A stretch of DNA of 64,000 nucleotides. Origin: Rhodoligotrophos appendicifer. Its GTDB lineage: Bacteria; Pseudomonadota; Alphaproteobacteria; Rhizobiales; Im1. Below are positions 54,004 through 62,883 of this stretch, in pieces. The stretch covers positions 310,001-374,000 of the forward strand of contig NZ_VHKL01000001.1 of assembly GCF_007474605.1 (NCBI RefSeq), written 5' to 3'. The position numbers were made by a program, and so were the translations under genes. Position 1 is the stretch's first letter; each line of letters opens with the position of its first letter. The notes under the pieces are model-generated. The model did not search any database. It had not been told where the DNA came from and was given only the letters and a program-made list of their open reading frames with translations.

Positions 54004-54872
54004 CGGGCGCACAGGCACGATCAGGTCGCCAAGGATTGCTGTTCTTCGCTCCGGCAGCCGTGTTCCTGCTCGTCACCCTGATCTATCCACTCCTCTTTTC
54101 ACTTTATGCGAGCTTCACGAACCTCCGTCTGACGAGCCCCATCACCCGATTTGTCGGTTTCGATACCTATGCAATGGTGCTCTCCGGCAGCCTGTTCAGG
54201 AGCTCCCTGTTTCTCACCGTCATCTTTCTTGTTGCGGCGATCGCTCTCGAATTCGTCATCGGTTTCGCTTTGGCGCTATCGTTCAAGTCCATGCGCCGCA
54301 CGCATCCGATCCTGCGCGCTTTGTTGATGCTCCCATTGATGGCGACCCCGGTGAGCGTTGGCTTGATCTGGAAACTGATGCTGAACAGCGACTTCGGCAT
54401 AATCTCCTATGCAGGCCAACAGCTGGGACTAGGCACCCTGCTATGGCTGGCCGATCCGATGCTGTCCATGGTGTCCGTCATCATCATGGACGTGTGGCAA
54501 TGGACACCTTTCATGTTCCTAATCCTTCTCGCGGGCCTTGAGGGCCTGCCGGAGGATGTGTTCGAGGCCGCGGAGGTGGACGGCTCTCGGTCGTTCAATC
54601 TGTTGTGGAACGTGACCCTGCCGCTGATGGCGCGGATCATCGTCATAGCCCTCGCCTTTCGCATCATGTTTGCCATAGCGACCTTCGATACCGTTTTCGT
54701 GCTGACCAAAGGTGGGCCTGCTCGGGCGACCGATCTGATCACCCTGCTGATCCAACGGGAGGGATTGGTGAACCTCAACGTGGCCTCGGCATCCGCCATG
54801 TCGTTTCTGGTGCTACTGCTTGTGACGATCCTCAGCGCCATCACCTTCAAAAGGGTGATGAGCAATGGCTGA
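54000..54872 (+). CDS. Carbohydrate ABC transporter permease (UgpA/MalF-like)
   Basis: 290 aa, six hydrophobic segments. The EAA loop reads EAAEVDGSRSFNLLWNVTLPLM. Start at 54000 overlaps the DeoR stop; an earlier in-frame ATG (53961) lies within deoR and is not used. Forms the channel with the next gene product. Confidence 0.9.
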   Translation: MTGAQARSGRQGLLFFAPAAVFLLVTLIYPLLFSLYASFTNLRLTSPITRFVGFDTYAMVLSGSLFRSSLFLTVIFLVAAIALEFVIGFALALSFKSMRRTHPILRALLMLPLMATPVSVGLIWKLMLNSDFGIISYAGQQLGLGTLLWLADPMLSMVSVIIMDVWQWTPFMFLILLAGLEGLPEDVFEAAEVDGSRSFNLLWNVTLPLMARIIVIALAFRIMFAIATFDTVFVLTKGGPARATDLITLLIQREGLVNLNVASASAMSFLVLLLVTILSAITFKRVMSNG

Positions 54873-55698
54873 AAGGCGGCGCCCATATCTCCGTGAAGGC
54901 GCCCACATTGCGGCCAATGTCGCGGTCGTCGCGCTCTTCCTGTTTCCTCTGGCTTGGATGATCATCGGCGCCTTCAAGTCTCAGGCTGATCTCCTGTCGC
55001 CCAGCCCCGTTTGGTTCTTCACCCCGACACTTGAGCACTGGCACTTCATTCTCGACAACTGGAACGTCGAGCGCCATCTCGTGAACAGCTTGATCGTCAG
55101 CGTCATGACCACCGTGCTGACATTGACGCTCGGCCTTCCCGCAGCCTATGCGCTCGCCCGATTCCCGATCCGGGGAAAGGATGCCATCACCTTCGAGATC
55201 CTGAGCTTGAAGATGATTCCCCCGATCGCCGCCGTCGTTCCTCTTTTCGTGCTCTCTCGACAGACCGGACTCTACAACACACTGACGGTCCTTATCCTTC
55301 TCAACACCGCCTTCCAGCTTCCATTCGCCATCCTGGTCCTGAAATCCTTTATCGAGGAAATCCCACGGGAGATCGACGAGGCCGCTACAGTTGACGGCTG
55401 CCGTCCCTTTGGGGTTTTGTGGCGCGCCATCTTGCCCCTCTCCGTGCCCGGCATGATTTGCTGCGCAGTCTTCGTCTTCATCTTCAGTTGGAACGAGTTC
55501 ATGATCGCCAACACCCTCGTCGGAGGAGATTTGCGGCCTTTGCCGCCGATCGTCGGATTGGCCCTGACACATCGCGGCATCCTGTGGGGACCGGCATTGG
55601 CACTGGGCGTGGTGGTTTTGGTTCCCGTCTTTGCCCTGACCTTTTCCCTATCGCGCTACATGGCCCGCGGACTGACCTTCGGAGCAGTCAAGGGATGA
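54865..55698 (+). CDS. Carbohydrate ABC transporter permease (UgpE/MalG-like)
   Basis: 277 aa, six hydrophobic segments and the EAA loop DEAATVDGCRPFGVLWRAILPL. It overlaps the preceding permease gene by eight bases and the kinase gene by four, so all three should be translated together. Confidence 0.9.
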   Translation: MAERRRPYLREGAHIAANVAVVALFLFPLAWMIIGAFKSQADLLSPSPVWFFTPTLEHWHFILDNWNVERHLVNSLIVSVMTTVLTLTLGLPAAYALARFPIRGKDAITFEILSLKMIPPIAAVVPLFVLSRQTGLYNTLTVLILLNTAFQLPFAILVLKSFIEEIPREIDEAATVDGCRPFGVLWRAILPLSVPGMICCAVFVFIFSWNEFMIANTLVGGDLRPLPPIVGLALTHRGILWGPALALGVVVLVPVFALTFSLSRYMARGLTFGAVKG

Positions 55699-56507
55699 GC
55701 CCGGAAGAGATCTTGGCGACGCTTCCCATCTGGAAGGGAACGCCCGAACTGTCTGCCCTTATGGAGGGACGGACCAACAGGAACTTCATCATTCGAGACG
55801 CCGGAAGCACGTATTTTGGTCGTGTCGGCATAGATTTGCCGCATCACAATGTATGGCGCAGCAACGAACGCCTCTGTGCGACCATGGCCGCTGACGGAGG
55901 CGTGGCACCCCGGGTTCATTATGCGGCCAGCGGCATCCTGATCACCGACTTCATCCAAGGACGGACGCTGCATCTTCCTGAGATGCATGATGCCGAGGTG
56001 ATCGCCGAGACGGCACGCACTGTGCAGCGCCTTCATGCCTTGCCCGTCGTGGAGGGGCTCAATTCCTATTGTGGCGTGGCAGTGTGTAAGCACTACCTTG
56101 CCGCACTTCCCGACGACGATCTGCCGGTGCCCCGCGCGCGTATCCTGTCCCGACTGGGGGAGCCGAGCCCGCTGGGGACGTGCCTCGTCCATGGCGACAT
56201 CATCCCCGAGAATTTGATCCGGACGGAGGGGGGCATCATGCTGATCGACTGGGAATATGCCGGGCTCGGCATTCCCGAGGTCGATCTTGCTTCCATCATC
56301 GCAAACTGCGACCTGACTGCGCCCGAAATCGGCAATCTGCTTGAAGCCTACGGGCCGCACCGACCCGAACTGCTGGAGCAGCAGCGCGTCGCACTCGTCA
56401 TACGCGAGGCGCTTTGGTGCCTCACCCAGTTGCGGCACAGCGGTCCGGAAGGCGATCTCGAATCTTATACGACCCTCTGCGTGAACCGCATGCTGAGGGA
56501 GTTTTGA
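55695..56507 (+). CDS. Phosphotransferase (APH/choline kinase-like fold)
   Basis: 270 aa. LVHGDIIPENLI is the Brenner-type catalytic loop (Asp in HGD) and MLIDWEYAGLG holds the metal-binding Asp, as in choline kinases, aminoglycoside phosphotransferases and methylthioribose kinase. An N-terminal lobe with EGRTNRNF precedes. Its tight coupling to sugar-type permeases suggests phosphorylation of the imported compound rather than antibiotic resistance. Start overlaps the permease stop (ATGA); a longer frame inside that gene is rejected. Confidence 0.83.
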   Translation: MSPEEILATLPIWKGTPELSALMEGRTNRNFIIRDAGSTYFGRVGIDLPHHNVWRSNERLCATMAADGGVAPRVHYAASGILITDFIQGRTLHLPEMHDAEVIAETARTVQRLHALPVVEGLNSYCGVAVCKHYLAALPDDDLPVPRARILSRLGEPSPLGTCLVHGDIIPENLIRTEGGIMLIDWEYAGLGIPEVDLASIIANCDLTAPEIGNLLEAYGPHRPELLEQQRVALVIREALWCLTQLRHSGPEGDLESYTTLCVNRMLREF

Positions 56508-57892
56508 TGAGCATCTTCGACATTGCCGTCATTGGGGCAGGCGTCGTCGGCACGGCCATCGCCCGTGATCTGTCGCGCCAGGACTTGAAGGTGGTCCTTC
56601 TAGAGGCAAACCCCGACTTTGGAGACGAGTCCAGCAAGGGCAACTCAGCCCTCATGACGGAAGGTCACGATACGCCAGTCGGCACTCTCGAGCGCCAGTT
56701 GGTCGTTCGCGGCTATCAACGATACGTTGCGGAAGGGCCGGGCCTTGGTCTTCCGATGCGCAAGACCGGCGCCCTCATGCTGGCATGGACCGAGGCCCAG
56801 CGCGTCATTGTCGAGCATCATGTCGAGAACGCGAACGCGGAGGGATTTCCCAACGTCCATTTGATGGATGGGGATGAGGTTTCCCGACGCTGGCCTCAGT
56901 TTCGACCAGGCGTGCTGTGTGCGCAGTGGATGCCGGACGAGCTGATCGCCGACCCCTTTTCGACCCCCTATGCCTATCTGCTCGATGCCGTCACCAATGG
57001 CGTGGAGTACCGCAGCCACTGGCGTGTGAGCAAGGCCGAGCGCCGCTCCGGAGGCTGGCGCCTGGGCAATGATCGTGGCGATGAGATCGAGGCGCGACTG
57101 GTGGTGAATGCCGGCGGTCTCCGGGCTGACCATGTGGAGGCACTCGCCGGCTACCGAGACTTCGAGATGCGCCCGAGGCGCGGGCAATACATCCTTCTCG
57201 ACAAGCCGGCCCAAGCGATCCATGACGTGATTGCCTACCCCACGCCGACCCCGACATCGCGCGGCATTCTGATCGCTCCGACGATTTTCGGGAATGTCCT
57301 GGTCGGGCCGACGGCAGAGGAGGTCGAGGATCGGGACGACCGCAGCGTGACAGACTCCGGGCTGGCAGCCCTGCAACAGGCAATCGACGATATGGTCCCG
57401 TCTCTGAGGGGCATGCCGGTGAACACGATTTACGCGGGAATGCGGCCGGCGACGAACCACAGCGAATACCAGATCATCCCACGCTTCGATGAAGACTGGC
57501 TGACCGTCGCAGGGATCCGTTCGACCGGATTTTCCGGCGCACTCGGTATTGCGGAATATGTGATGTCGCTGATCTTTCCGCAGGTCTTTGACCCTAAGCC
57601 CAAGGCCCAGCTGCAGGAGACCCGGGTGCCTGACCTGTCCGAGCAAAGTCTTCGCCCCTGGGCCGACCCCGGAAAGATCAATGCCGATCCCGCCTATGCC
57701 GAGATGCTTTGCCACTGCGAACGGATAACGATGGGCGAAGTGCGCGATGCCCTCGCCTCTCCCCTCCCTCCGCAATCGATAAAAGGGCTGAAGCGGCGCA
57801 CCCGCGCCATGTTCGGGCGCTGCCAGGGTTTCTACTGCGGAGCGCGGGTGCAGGCGATGTTTGATGCCGCCAAAGGCAAACCGCATGCGTGA
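56507..57892 (+). CDS. FAD-dependent oxidoreductase with C-terminal BFD-like [2Fe-2S] domain (GlpA-like)
   Basis: 461 aa. The N-terminal FAD fingerprint is VIGAGVVGTAIARDLS, followed by a DAO-type domain. The C-terminal 80 residues carry CHC and CQGFYC, the four cysteines of a bacterioferritin-associated-ferredoxin-like cluster, as in anaerobic glycerol-3-phosphate dehydrogenase GlpA. Shares one base (TGATG) with the kinase stop. With the kinase it suggests oxidation of a phosphorylated polyol. Other members oxidise opines or amino acids. Confidence 0.83.
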   Translation: MSIFDIAVIGAGVVGTAIARDLSRQDLKVVLLEANPDFGDESSKGNSALMTEGHDTPVGTLERQLVVRGYQRYVAEGPGLGLPMRKTGALMLAWTEAQRVIVEHHVENANAEGFPNVHLMDGDEVSRRWPQFRPGVLCAQWMPDELIADPFSTPYAYLLDAVTNGVEYRSHWRVSKAERRSGGWRLGNDRGDEIEARLVVNAGGLRADHVEALAGYRDFEMRPRRGQYILLDKPAQAIHDVIAYPTPTPTSRGILIAPTIFGNVLVGPTAEEVEDRDDRSVTDSGLAALQQAIDDMVPSLRGMPVNTIYAGMRPATNHSEYQIIPRFDEDWLTVAGIRSTGFSGALGIAEYVMSLIFPQVFDPKPKAQLQETRVPDLSEQSLRPWADPGKINADPAYAEMLCHCERITMGEVRDALASPLPPQSIKGLKRRTRAMFGRCQGFYCGARVQAMFDAAKGKPHA

Positions 57893-58838
57893 TCCCGCCG
57901 TATTGATTGTCGGTGCCGGGCCTGCCGGCCTTGCGGCGGCTGCCGGGCTGAAGCGCCGGGGCATCCACGACATTCTCCTCATCGACCGCGACGATGAACC
58001 GGGAGGATTGCCGCGCTTCTGCCATCACCCGGGATTTGGCCTTGGTTATTCCTGGCTGCCGCGCTCCGGCCCCGGCTTCGCCGCCAAGCTCTTGAAGGAC
58101 GCGGAAGACGTCGAGATTCTCTGCGGCACGACGATGATCTCTTTGGCGGAGGGGCCGATCGTGACGATCTCGGGTCCACTCTGCGGTCATCGCGAACTGC
58201 ATCCGCGCGCTGTCATCCTGGCGACCGGCATTCGCGAAGCCAATAGGGGCAACAGGCTCGTTCCCGGAGCGCGCCCGGAATCGGGGATCCTCACCACCGG
58301 CTTGCTTCAGCAGATGGCGGCCCGCAAAGTTCCCTTTCCGCCCAAGATGAGGTCTCTGTTGGTCGTCGGCACGGAACATGTTTCCTTTTCCGCGATCTGG
58401 ACGGCCCGCAACGCCGGTCTGAAGGTTGTTGCGATGGTGGACGACCACGCCAAGGTCCAGTCCTTGGCAGCTGCGGCCTGGATGGCCCGAATTGCCAAGA
58501 TTGATCTTCACCTCGAAACGCGGATCGCCTCAATTGAGGCTGACGCCAACAAGGTGTCCGGCGTGGTGATCGACGGCGCCTCCGGCAGAAGAAAGCTATC
58601 CTGCGACGGAATCGTCTTTACGGCGGGATGGATTCCGGAGACGGCGGCTCTCGTTCAAGGTCCGGTCAAGCTCAGTGTGGAAAGCAGAGGCATTGTCGTT
58701 GATTCGTCCATGCGCACGAATGTGCCGGGCGTCTTCGCTGCTGGCAACGCACTCGGTTCGGTGAAGTCGAGCGGCACCTGCGCAAAACAGGGCGCCCGCA
58801 CCGCTGCTAGCTTGGCCCTGTCCCTGAAGCAGCCTTGA
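57885..58838 (+). CDS. NAD(P)/FAD-dependent oxidoreductase
   Basis: 317 aa. FAD motif LIVGAGPAGLAAAAG at the N-terminus, an internal second dinucleotide region near SLLVVGTEHVSFSA, and the C-terminal GVFAAGNALG flavin motif. The central nucleotide motif is degenerate. It resembles the partner subunits found beside GlpA-like or opine-oxidase-like proteins, and overlaps the preceding gene by eight bases, so the two probably form one complex. Last gene of the DeoR operon. Confidence 0.8.
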   Translation: MRDPAVLIVGAGPAGLAAAAGLKRRGIHDILLIDRDDEPGGLPRFCHHPGFGLGYSWLPRSGPGFAAKLLKDAEDVEILCGTTMISLAEGPIVTISGPLCGHRELHPRAVILATGIREANRGNRLVPGARPESGILTTGLLQQMAARKVPFPPKMRSLLVVGTEHVSFSAIWTARNAGLKVVAMVDDHAKVQSLAAAAWMARIAKIDLHLETRIASIEADANKVSGVVIDGASGRRKLSCDGIVFTAGWIPETAALVQGPVKLSVESRGIVVDSSMRTNVPGVFAAGNALGSVKSSGTCAKQGARTAASLALSLKQP

Positions 58839-58867
58839 TCCTAGACCAGTGGTCGCCGACCCTCGAG

Positions 58868-59278
58868 TCAGCCGGCCGCCATGGCCTCATCCCAGAAGGC
58901 CGCCTCGATCTTGTGACCGTCGAGGTCGCGAACGAAGCAGCCGTAATAGGGATCTCCATAATGCGGCCGCGGCCCCGGAGCCCCCTCACCCGACGCACCG
59001 GCGTCCAGCGCCGCCTGATAGAAAGCATCGACCTCCGCACGAGATCTGGCGAAGAAACCGAAATGCGTGCCGTTGCCAACGCTGCCGGTTCCGCCGTCCA
59101 AGGGTCGCTGCACCCAGAATTCCGGGTAGAGCTTGCCATAGGCCACCGCCCCGTCGTGCTCCAGGATCCGCTTCGCCCCAATGGTGGCCAGAACATCATC
59201 GTAAAAGCGCACGGCACGCTTGAAGTCGTTCGTTCCTACGGAGACATGCGACATGATGCTTGGGTTCGGATCCACCAT
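58868..59278 (-). CDS. VOC family (glyoxalase-like) protein
   Basis: 136 aa. SHVSVGTNDFKRAVRFYDDVL near the start and DLDGHKIEAAFWDE at the C-terminus are typical vicinal-oxygen-chelate motifs. ATG 59278 is used because GGAG lies six bases upstream; ATG 59290 or a later one at 59254 are alternatives. Function unknown. Same strand as, and 79 bases beyond, the PPC-domain gene. Confidence 0.83.
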   Translation of the reverse strand: MVDPNPSIMSHVSVGTNDFKRAVRFYDDVLATIGAKRILEHDGAVAYGKLYPEFWVQRPLDGGTGSVGNGTHFGFFARSRAEVDAFYQAALDAGASGEGAPGPRPHYGDPYYGCFVRDLDGHKIEAAFWDEAMAAG

Positions 59279-59357
59279 CAGAAACTCCATTAAGTTCTTT
59301 GTTTGTTCTCATATCACACGCAGAGAAGGTGGACAAGTCAGGCCCACAAGTCGCTGA

Positions 59358-60194
59358 TCAGTTCGTTACAATCAGCAGTTCGAAAGTCACGCAAACCGGA
59401 TTGCAGCCGGGCCGAAGCCGACCTTCGGCTATGGAGCCGTCGAGTCCGACCAACGCGATGTCGAGGCTGCAATGCCCCTTCCTCACTTCACCGTCGCGGA
59501 TCAGCACCTCCGTTGCAAAGGAGTCAAAGAAGGGAGAGGTCTCGAATTCTGCCGAAACCAGGCTTCCGATCCCCATGATCCGAGCTTCCGTGACGTTCTG
59601 ATTACGGCACAGAGTCTCGATCGACCGGCAAACATCGACATTGGGCTTGAGCACGGCAATGAACGCCCGGCCCCGCCCGACAGGATGTTCAGGCGATGTG
59701 ATGGGCTGAAACAGACGGAAGTTCGTCTCCGGGTCGTCCTGCACCTCGAAGGCGGCTCCGGACACACCCCAGACCTCCGCCTTCGCCCGACGCGACAATC
59801 GCGACTCCAAAGGCAGAAGGTGACCCATGCGCAGGCTGCCATCGGGCAACCTCCAGAGCCCATGACAATGCAGGAACGACTCCCGGTCCCTGAGTCCCAC
59901 GATGAGGCCGGCATCTTCGATGATGCATACGCCTTGCGGTGCAAACGTCTCGCTGTACCAGGCGGCATGCTGGCCGTCGGGTGAGACCGCAGGAATGACG
60001 TAACGCAGGGGCTCGACGGCAGCATCGCGCAGATGGACATATCCGCTGACGAGGCCGGCCGTGGCGAATGCCTCTGCTACGGATTGATTGAGGCTGCATC
60101 CGGCTTGCAACTCCATCGTCATTCGGTCGGCGCAACAGGCCATCGAATGCACACGTTCTGCGGCCGAAGGTCCTGGATGTTGAATGGTGCGCAT
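59358..60194 (-). CDS. Tandem PPC/DUF296 domain protein
   Basis: 278 aa. The C-terminal half (RAFIAVLKPNVDVCRSIETL, IMGIGSLVSAEF, DGSIAEGRLRPG) looks like a PPC/DUF296 domain. The N-terminal half repeats the scheme with LHCHGLWRLPDGSLRMGHLL, so two copies are fused. ATG 60194 lies eight bases after the ligase stop; the longer frame runs into the ligase gene. Bacterial PPC proteins are trimeric with unknown function. Co-transcription with an acyl-CoA ligase hints at a metabolic role. Recognition is moderate. Confidence 0.65.
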   Translation of the reverse strand: MRTIQHPGPSAAERVHSMACCADRMTMELQAGCSLNQSVAEAFATAGLVSGYVHLRDAAVEPLRYVIPAVSPDGQHAAWYSETFAPQGVCIIEDAGLIVGLRDRESFLHCHGLWRLPDGSLRMGHLLPLESRLSRRAKAEVWGVSGAAFEVQDDPETNFRLFQPITSPEHPVGRGRAFIAVLKPNVDVCRSIETLCRNQNVTEARIMGIGSLVSAEFETSPFFDSFATEVLIRDGEVRKGHCSLDIALVGLDGSIAEGRLRPGCNPVCVTFELLIVTN

Positions 60195-60202
60195 GGTCTC
60201 GA

Positions 60203-61792
60203 TCAACGAGCGACGCCCTCGAGGTCGCCCCGCTTCAAGATTTCCTCCCGGATCAGCTTCTTTGACATCTTGCCATAGGCCGACTTCGGAATCGCATCCC
60301 ACCAGAGAAACCGCTTCGGCATCTTGTATCGGGACAGCTTGCCATCGAGCCATATCTCCAACTCGATGGTGCTGGCGTCGACACCTGCCCTGGCGACGCA
60401 GACGGCCACTCCGATCTCGCCCCAGAGAGGATCAGGCACCCCGAGGACCGCCGCCTCGCTTACATCCGGATGCGTCAGGATCTTCTCCTCGATCTCGCGC
60501 GGATAGATATTCGAGCCGCCCGAGATGTACATGTCGGAAATTCGACCCGTGATGTAGACGAAGCCTTCCTCATCCATGTGGCCGAGATCGCCCGTGCGGA
60601 ACCAGCCGTTGCGGAAGGCTTTGGCGTTGGCATCCGGATCATTGTGATAGCCTGCGAAAACCCCAGGCCCGATGACGCAGATTTCCCCCGTCTCACCAGC
60701 TGCGCAAGAATTCCCCTGGTCATCCTGGATCTCGACTTGCATCCCCGTGCGCTCGAAGCCGCAGGTTCCGATCCGAGCCGCTTCATCTACAGAGGTATGA
60801 AGGTCCGGCGGCAAAACGGTGATGATTCCCGTGACTTCACCAAGACCGTAATACTGCACGAGAACGGGTCCCAAAATGTCGAGGGCCCGCTTCTGGTCCG
60901 ACCTGTACATGGGAGCGCCGGCATAGATGACGTGACGCAGCGAGGAATGATCGAATTGCTGAACGCTCTCGTCTTCGATGAGCAATTTGAGGATGGTGGG
61001 CACAGTGAACGCATTGGTGACGCGCCACCTCTCGACCAGCGCCCAGAAAGCGGCTGCGTCGAGCTTGTCGGTGGGGAGAAGGATCGTCTTGACGCCCCGA
61101 GCCACCTGGACGAGCTGGTGGACGCCTGCGCCGTGAGACAGGGGGGCCACAACGATCGAGGCATCTTTTGCGGTGGTCCCGGGCATGAGATCGGACAGTT
61201 GATTGGTGACGACAAACGCCATCTGCCCATGGGTCAGAACCGCGGCCTTGGGTCGTCCTGTCGTGCCGGAGGTGAAGAAGAACCAGCAGGGATCGTCACG
61301 ATTCACCGGAACGCTGCTAAAACGCCGCCCCATGAAACGGTCGACGATATCATCGTAATCTTCCCCAAAGCCGGACTCACCGATCGACAGAACGAAACGC
61401 AGCTCGGCAGCGGATTCGAGACTCTTCCTTGCATGCTCTGGAAATGCGGCCCCACAGATCATGCCCCGCGCGCCGCTGGCCTGCGCGAGATAGGCCACGT
61501 CTTCGGGCGATTGTCGAAAATTTGCCGGCACCCACACCGCACCAACGCGGAGGCAGGCGAACAGGGACTCGAACATCTGATTGCAGTTTGCTGACTGGAT
61601 CAGGATCCGGTCGCCCTTGACGATACCGAATTCGGTCGTCAGCGCGACCGCCATGGCCTCGACGCGCGACTCCATCTCATGCCAAGTCCATGCCCGATCG
61701 CGCCAGACAAACCCGATATCATCGCGATGACGACGTGCCGTCTGGGTGAGAAGATGAGCCAGGTTCATGACCCGTGTCGAACTGGGCATCAT
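60203..61792 (-). CDS. AMP-binding acyl-CoA ligase
   Basis: 529 aa. Nucleotide loop FFTSGTTGRPKAA near residue 170, YYGLGEVTG near residue 305, and WFRTGDLGHMDEEGFVYITG then GSNIYPREIEEKI toward the C-terminus are complete ANL-family motifs, with the catalytic Lys in SAYGKMSKK. It activates a carboxylic acid as its CoA thioester. ATG 61792 has AGGTGA upstream; the longer frame to 61906 enters the DctP gene. It lies 44 bases after the TRAP binding-protein gene, so the imported acid is the likely substrate. Confidence 0.88.
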   Translation of the reverse strand: MMPSSTRVMNLAHLLTQTARRHRDDIGFVWRDRAWTWHEMESRVEAMAVALTTEFGIVKGDRILIQSANCNQMFESLFACLRVGAVWVPANFRQSPEDVAYLAQASGARGMICGAAFPEHARKSLESAAELRFVLSIGESGFGEDYDDIVDRFMGRRFSSVPVNRDDPCWFFFTSGTTGRPKAAVLTHGQMAFVVTNQLSDLMPGTTAKDASIVVAPLSHGAGVHQLVQVARGVKTILLPTDKLDAAAFWALVERWRVTNAFTVPTILKLLIEDESVQQFDHSSLRHVIYAGAPMYRSDQKRALDILGPVLVQYYGLGEVTGIITVLPPDLHTSVDEAARIGTCGFERTGMQVEIQDDQGNSCAAGETGEICVIGPGVFAGYHNDPDANAKAFRNGWFRTGDLGHMDEEGFVYITGRISDMYISGGSNIYPREIEEKILTHPDVSEAAVLGVPDPLWGEIGVAVCVARAGVDASTIELEIWLDGKLSRYKMPKRFLWWDAIPKSAYGKMSKKLIREEILKRGDLEGVAR

Positions 61793-61836
61793 GGCATCAC
61801 TCACCTCTCGCCTCCCCGATGATATGCTGGCCAGCT

Positions 61837-62850
61837 TCAGCTCAGGCTGGTCCCAACCGCTTTCTCTAGAATGGCCCACGCATCGTCGCCATACTTCCCT
61901 TTCCATTCGGCGTAGAAGCCGGCATCCTTGAGCTTCTGGCGGAAGGAGTCGGGGTCCGTCTCGTTGATCTTCATCCCCTTCGCCGTCAATTGCTCCTTCA
62001 GCGTGGCATTCAGCTTTTCAACATCCGCACGTTCCTTCACCCCTGCTTCGTTGATGTTGCGGGCAACGATCTCGCGGACATCTTCCGGCATCCTCTCCCA
62101 GGCACGCTTGTTCGCCAAGAACCAGAAGCCATCCCACATGTGGTTGGTGATGGAGCAGTATTGCTGCACCTCGTAGAGCTTCGCCGTTGAGATGATGGCG
62201 AGCGGGTTCTCTTGGCCATCGACGATCTTCGTCTGCAACGCTGAATAGACTTCTGCAAAGTTGATGCTGGCTGGGGCGGACTGGAAGGCCTTGAACATGG
62301 AAGTCCATAAGGGGCTGACGGGCACCCGGATCTTGAAGTTTTTGAGATCGGCGGCCGTATTGATCGGGCCGATGGAGCTGGTGATCTGCCGGAAGCCGTT
62401 GTCCCAGATTTTATCCATGACGACGAGGTTCGACTTCTCGATCTCGCCGCGGACGTACTTCCCGAGCTCTCCATCCATCGCCGGCCAGACCGTCGCGTAG
62501 CTGGGAAACGCAAAGCCGATCCCGCTGATCGAGGCCTTCGGGACCAGTGTCGACAGAATGAGGGGAGACAGCGTGAAGAACTCCACGCCACCTGAACGCA
62601 CCTGGCTCAGCATATCTGTATCTGCACCCAACTGATTGCTGGGGAAGATCTGTATCGCCACGCGTCCGTTCGTCTCCTCACGGATTTTGTCGACGGCCTC
62701 CTGCGCCCGAACGTTCATTGGATGGGTGATGGGCAGGTTATTGGCATATTTGTAGTTGAACTCGGCGGTCTGGGCACCCGCGTGGCGAAGGGTGCCGACG
62801 AGGGCCACCGATGCCGTGCCCGCCAGCATTGTACGACGTGTAATGGTCAT
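61837..62850 (-). CDS. TRAP transporter substrate-binding protein (DctP type)
   Basis: 337 aa. The signal peptide begins MTITRRTMLAGTASVALVG (twin-arginine-like). LKNFKIRVPVSPLWTSMFKAF holds the conserved Arg region contacting a carboxylate, followed by EVYSALQTKIVDGQENPL. Encoded just after the large permease on the minus strand and before the acyl-CoA ligase, indicating import of an organic acid. Confidence 0.92.
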   Translation of the reverse strand: MTITRRTMLAGTASVALVGTLRHAGAQTAEFNYKYANNLPITHPMNVRAQEAVDKIREETNGRVAIQIFPSNQLGADTDMLSQVRSGGVEFFTLSPLILSTLVPKASISGIGFAFPSYATVWPAMDGELGKYVRGEIEKSNLVVMDKIWDNGFRQITSSIGPINTAADLKNFKIRVPVSPLWTSMFKAFQSAPASINFAEVYSALQTKIVDGQENPLAIISTAKLYEVQQYCSITNHMWDGFWFLANKRAWERMPEDVREIVARNINEAGVKERADVEKLNATLKEQLTAKGMKINETDPDSFRQKLKDAGFYAEWKGKYGDDAWAILEKAVGTSLS

Positions 62851-62883
62851 GAGTTTTCCTCCGATATGCGTTCAGTTTCTTGT

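Noticed and set aside
55695-56507. Phosphotransferase as an aminoglycoside resistance gene
   Set aside because: It shares only the general kinase loop; overlap with sugar permeases and a dehydrogenase gene favours a metabolic kinase.
56645-57982. 445-codon antisense frame over the GlpA-like gene
   Set aside because: No family resemblance; the opposite strand carries intact FAD and iron-sulfur motifs and overlaps its neighbours in operon fashion.
60470-61594. 374-codon plus-strand frame inside the acyl-CoA ligase gene
   Set aside because: Antisense to complete AMP-binding motifs; composition is that of a reverse-frame shadow.
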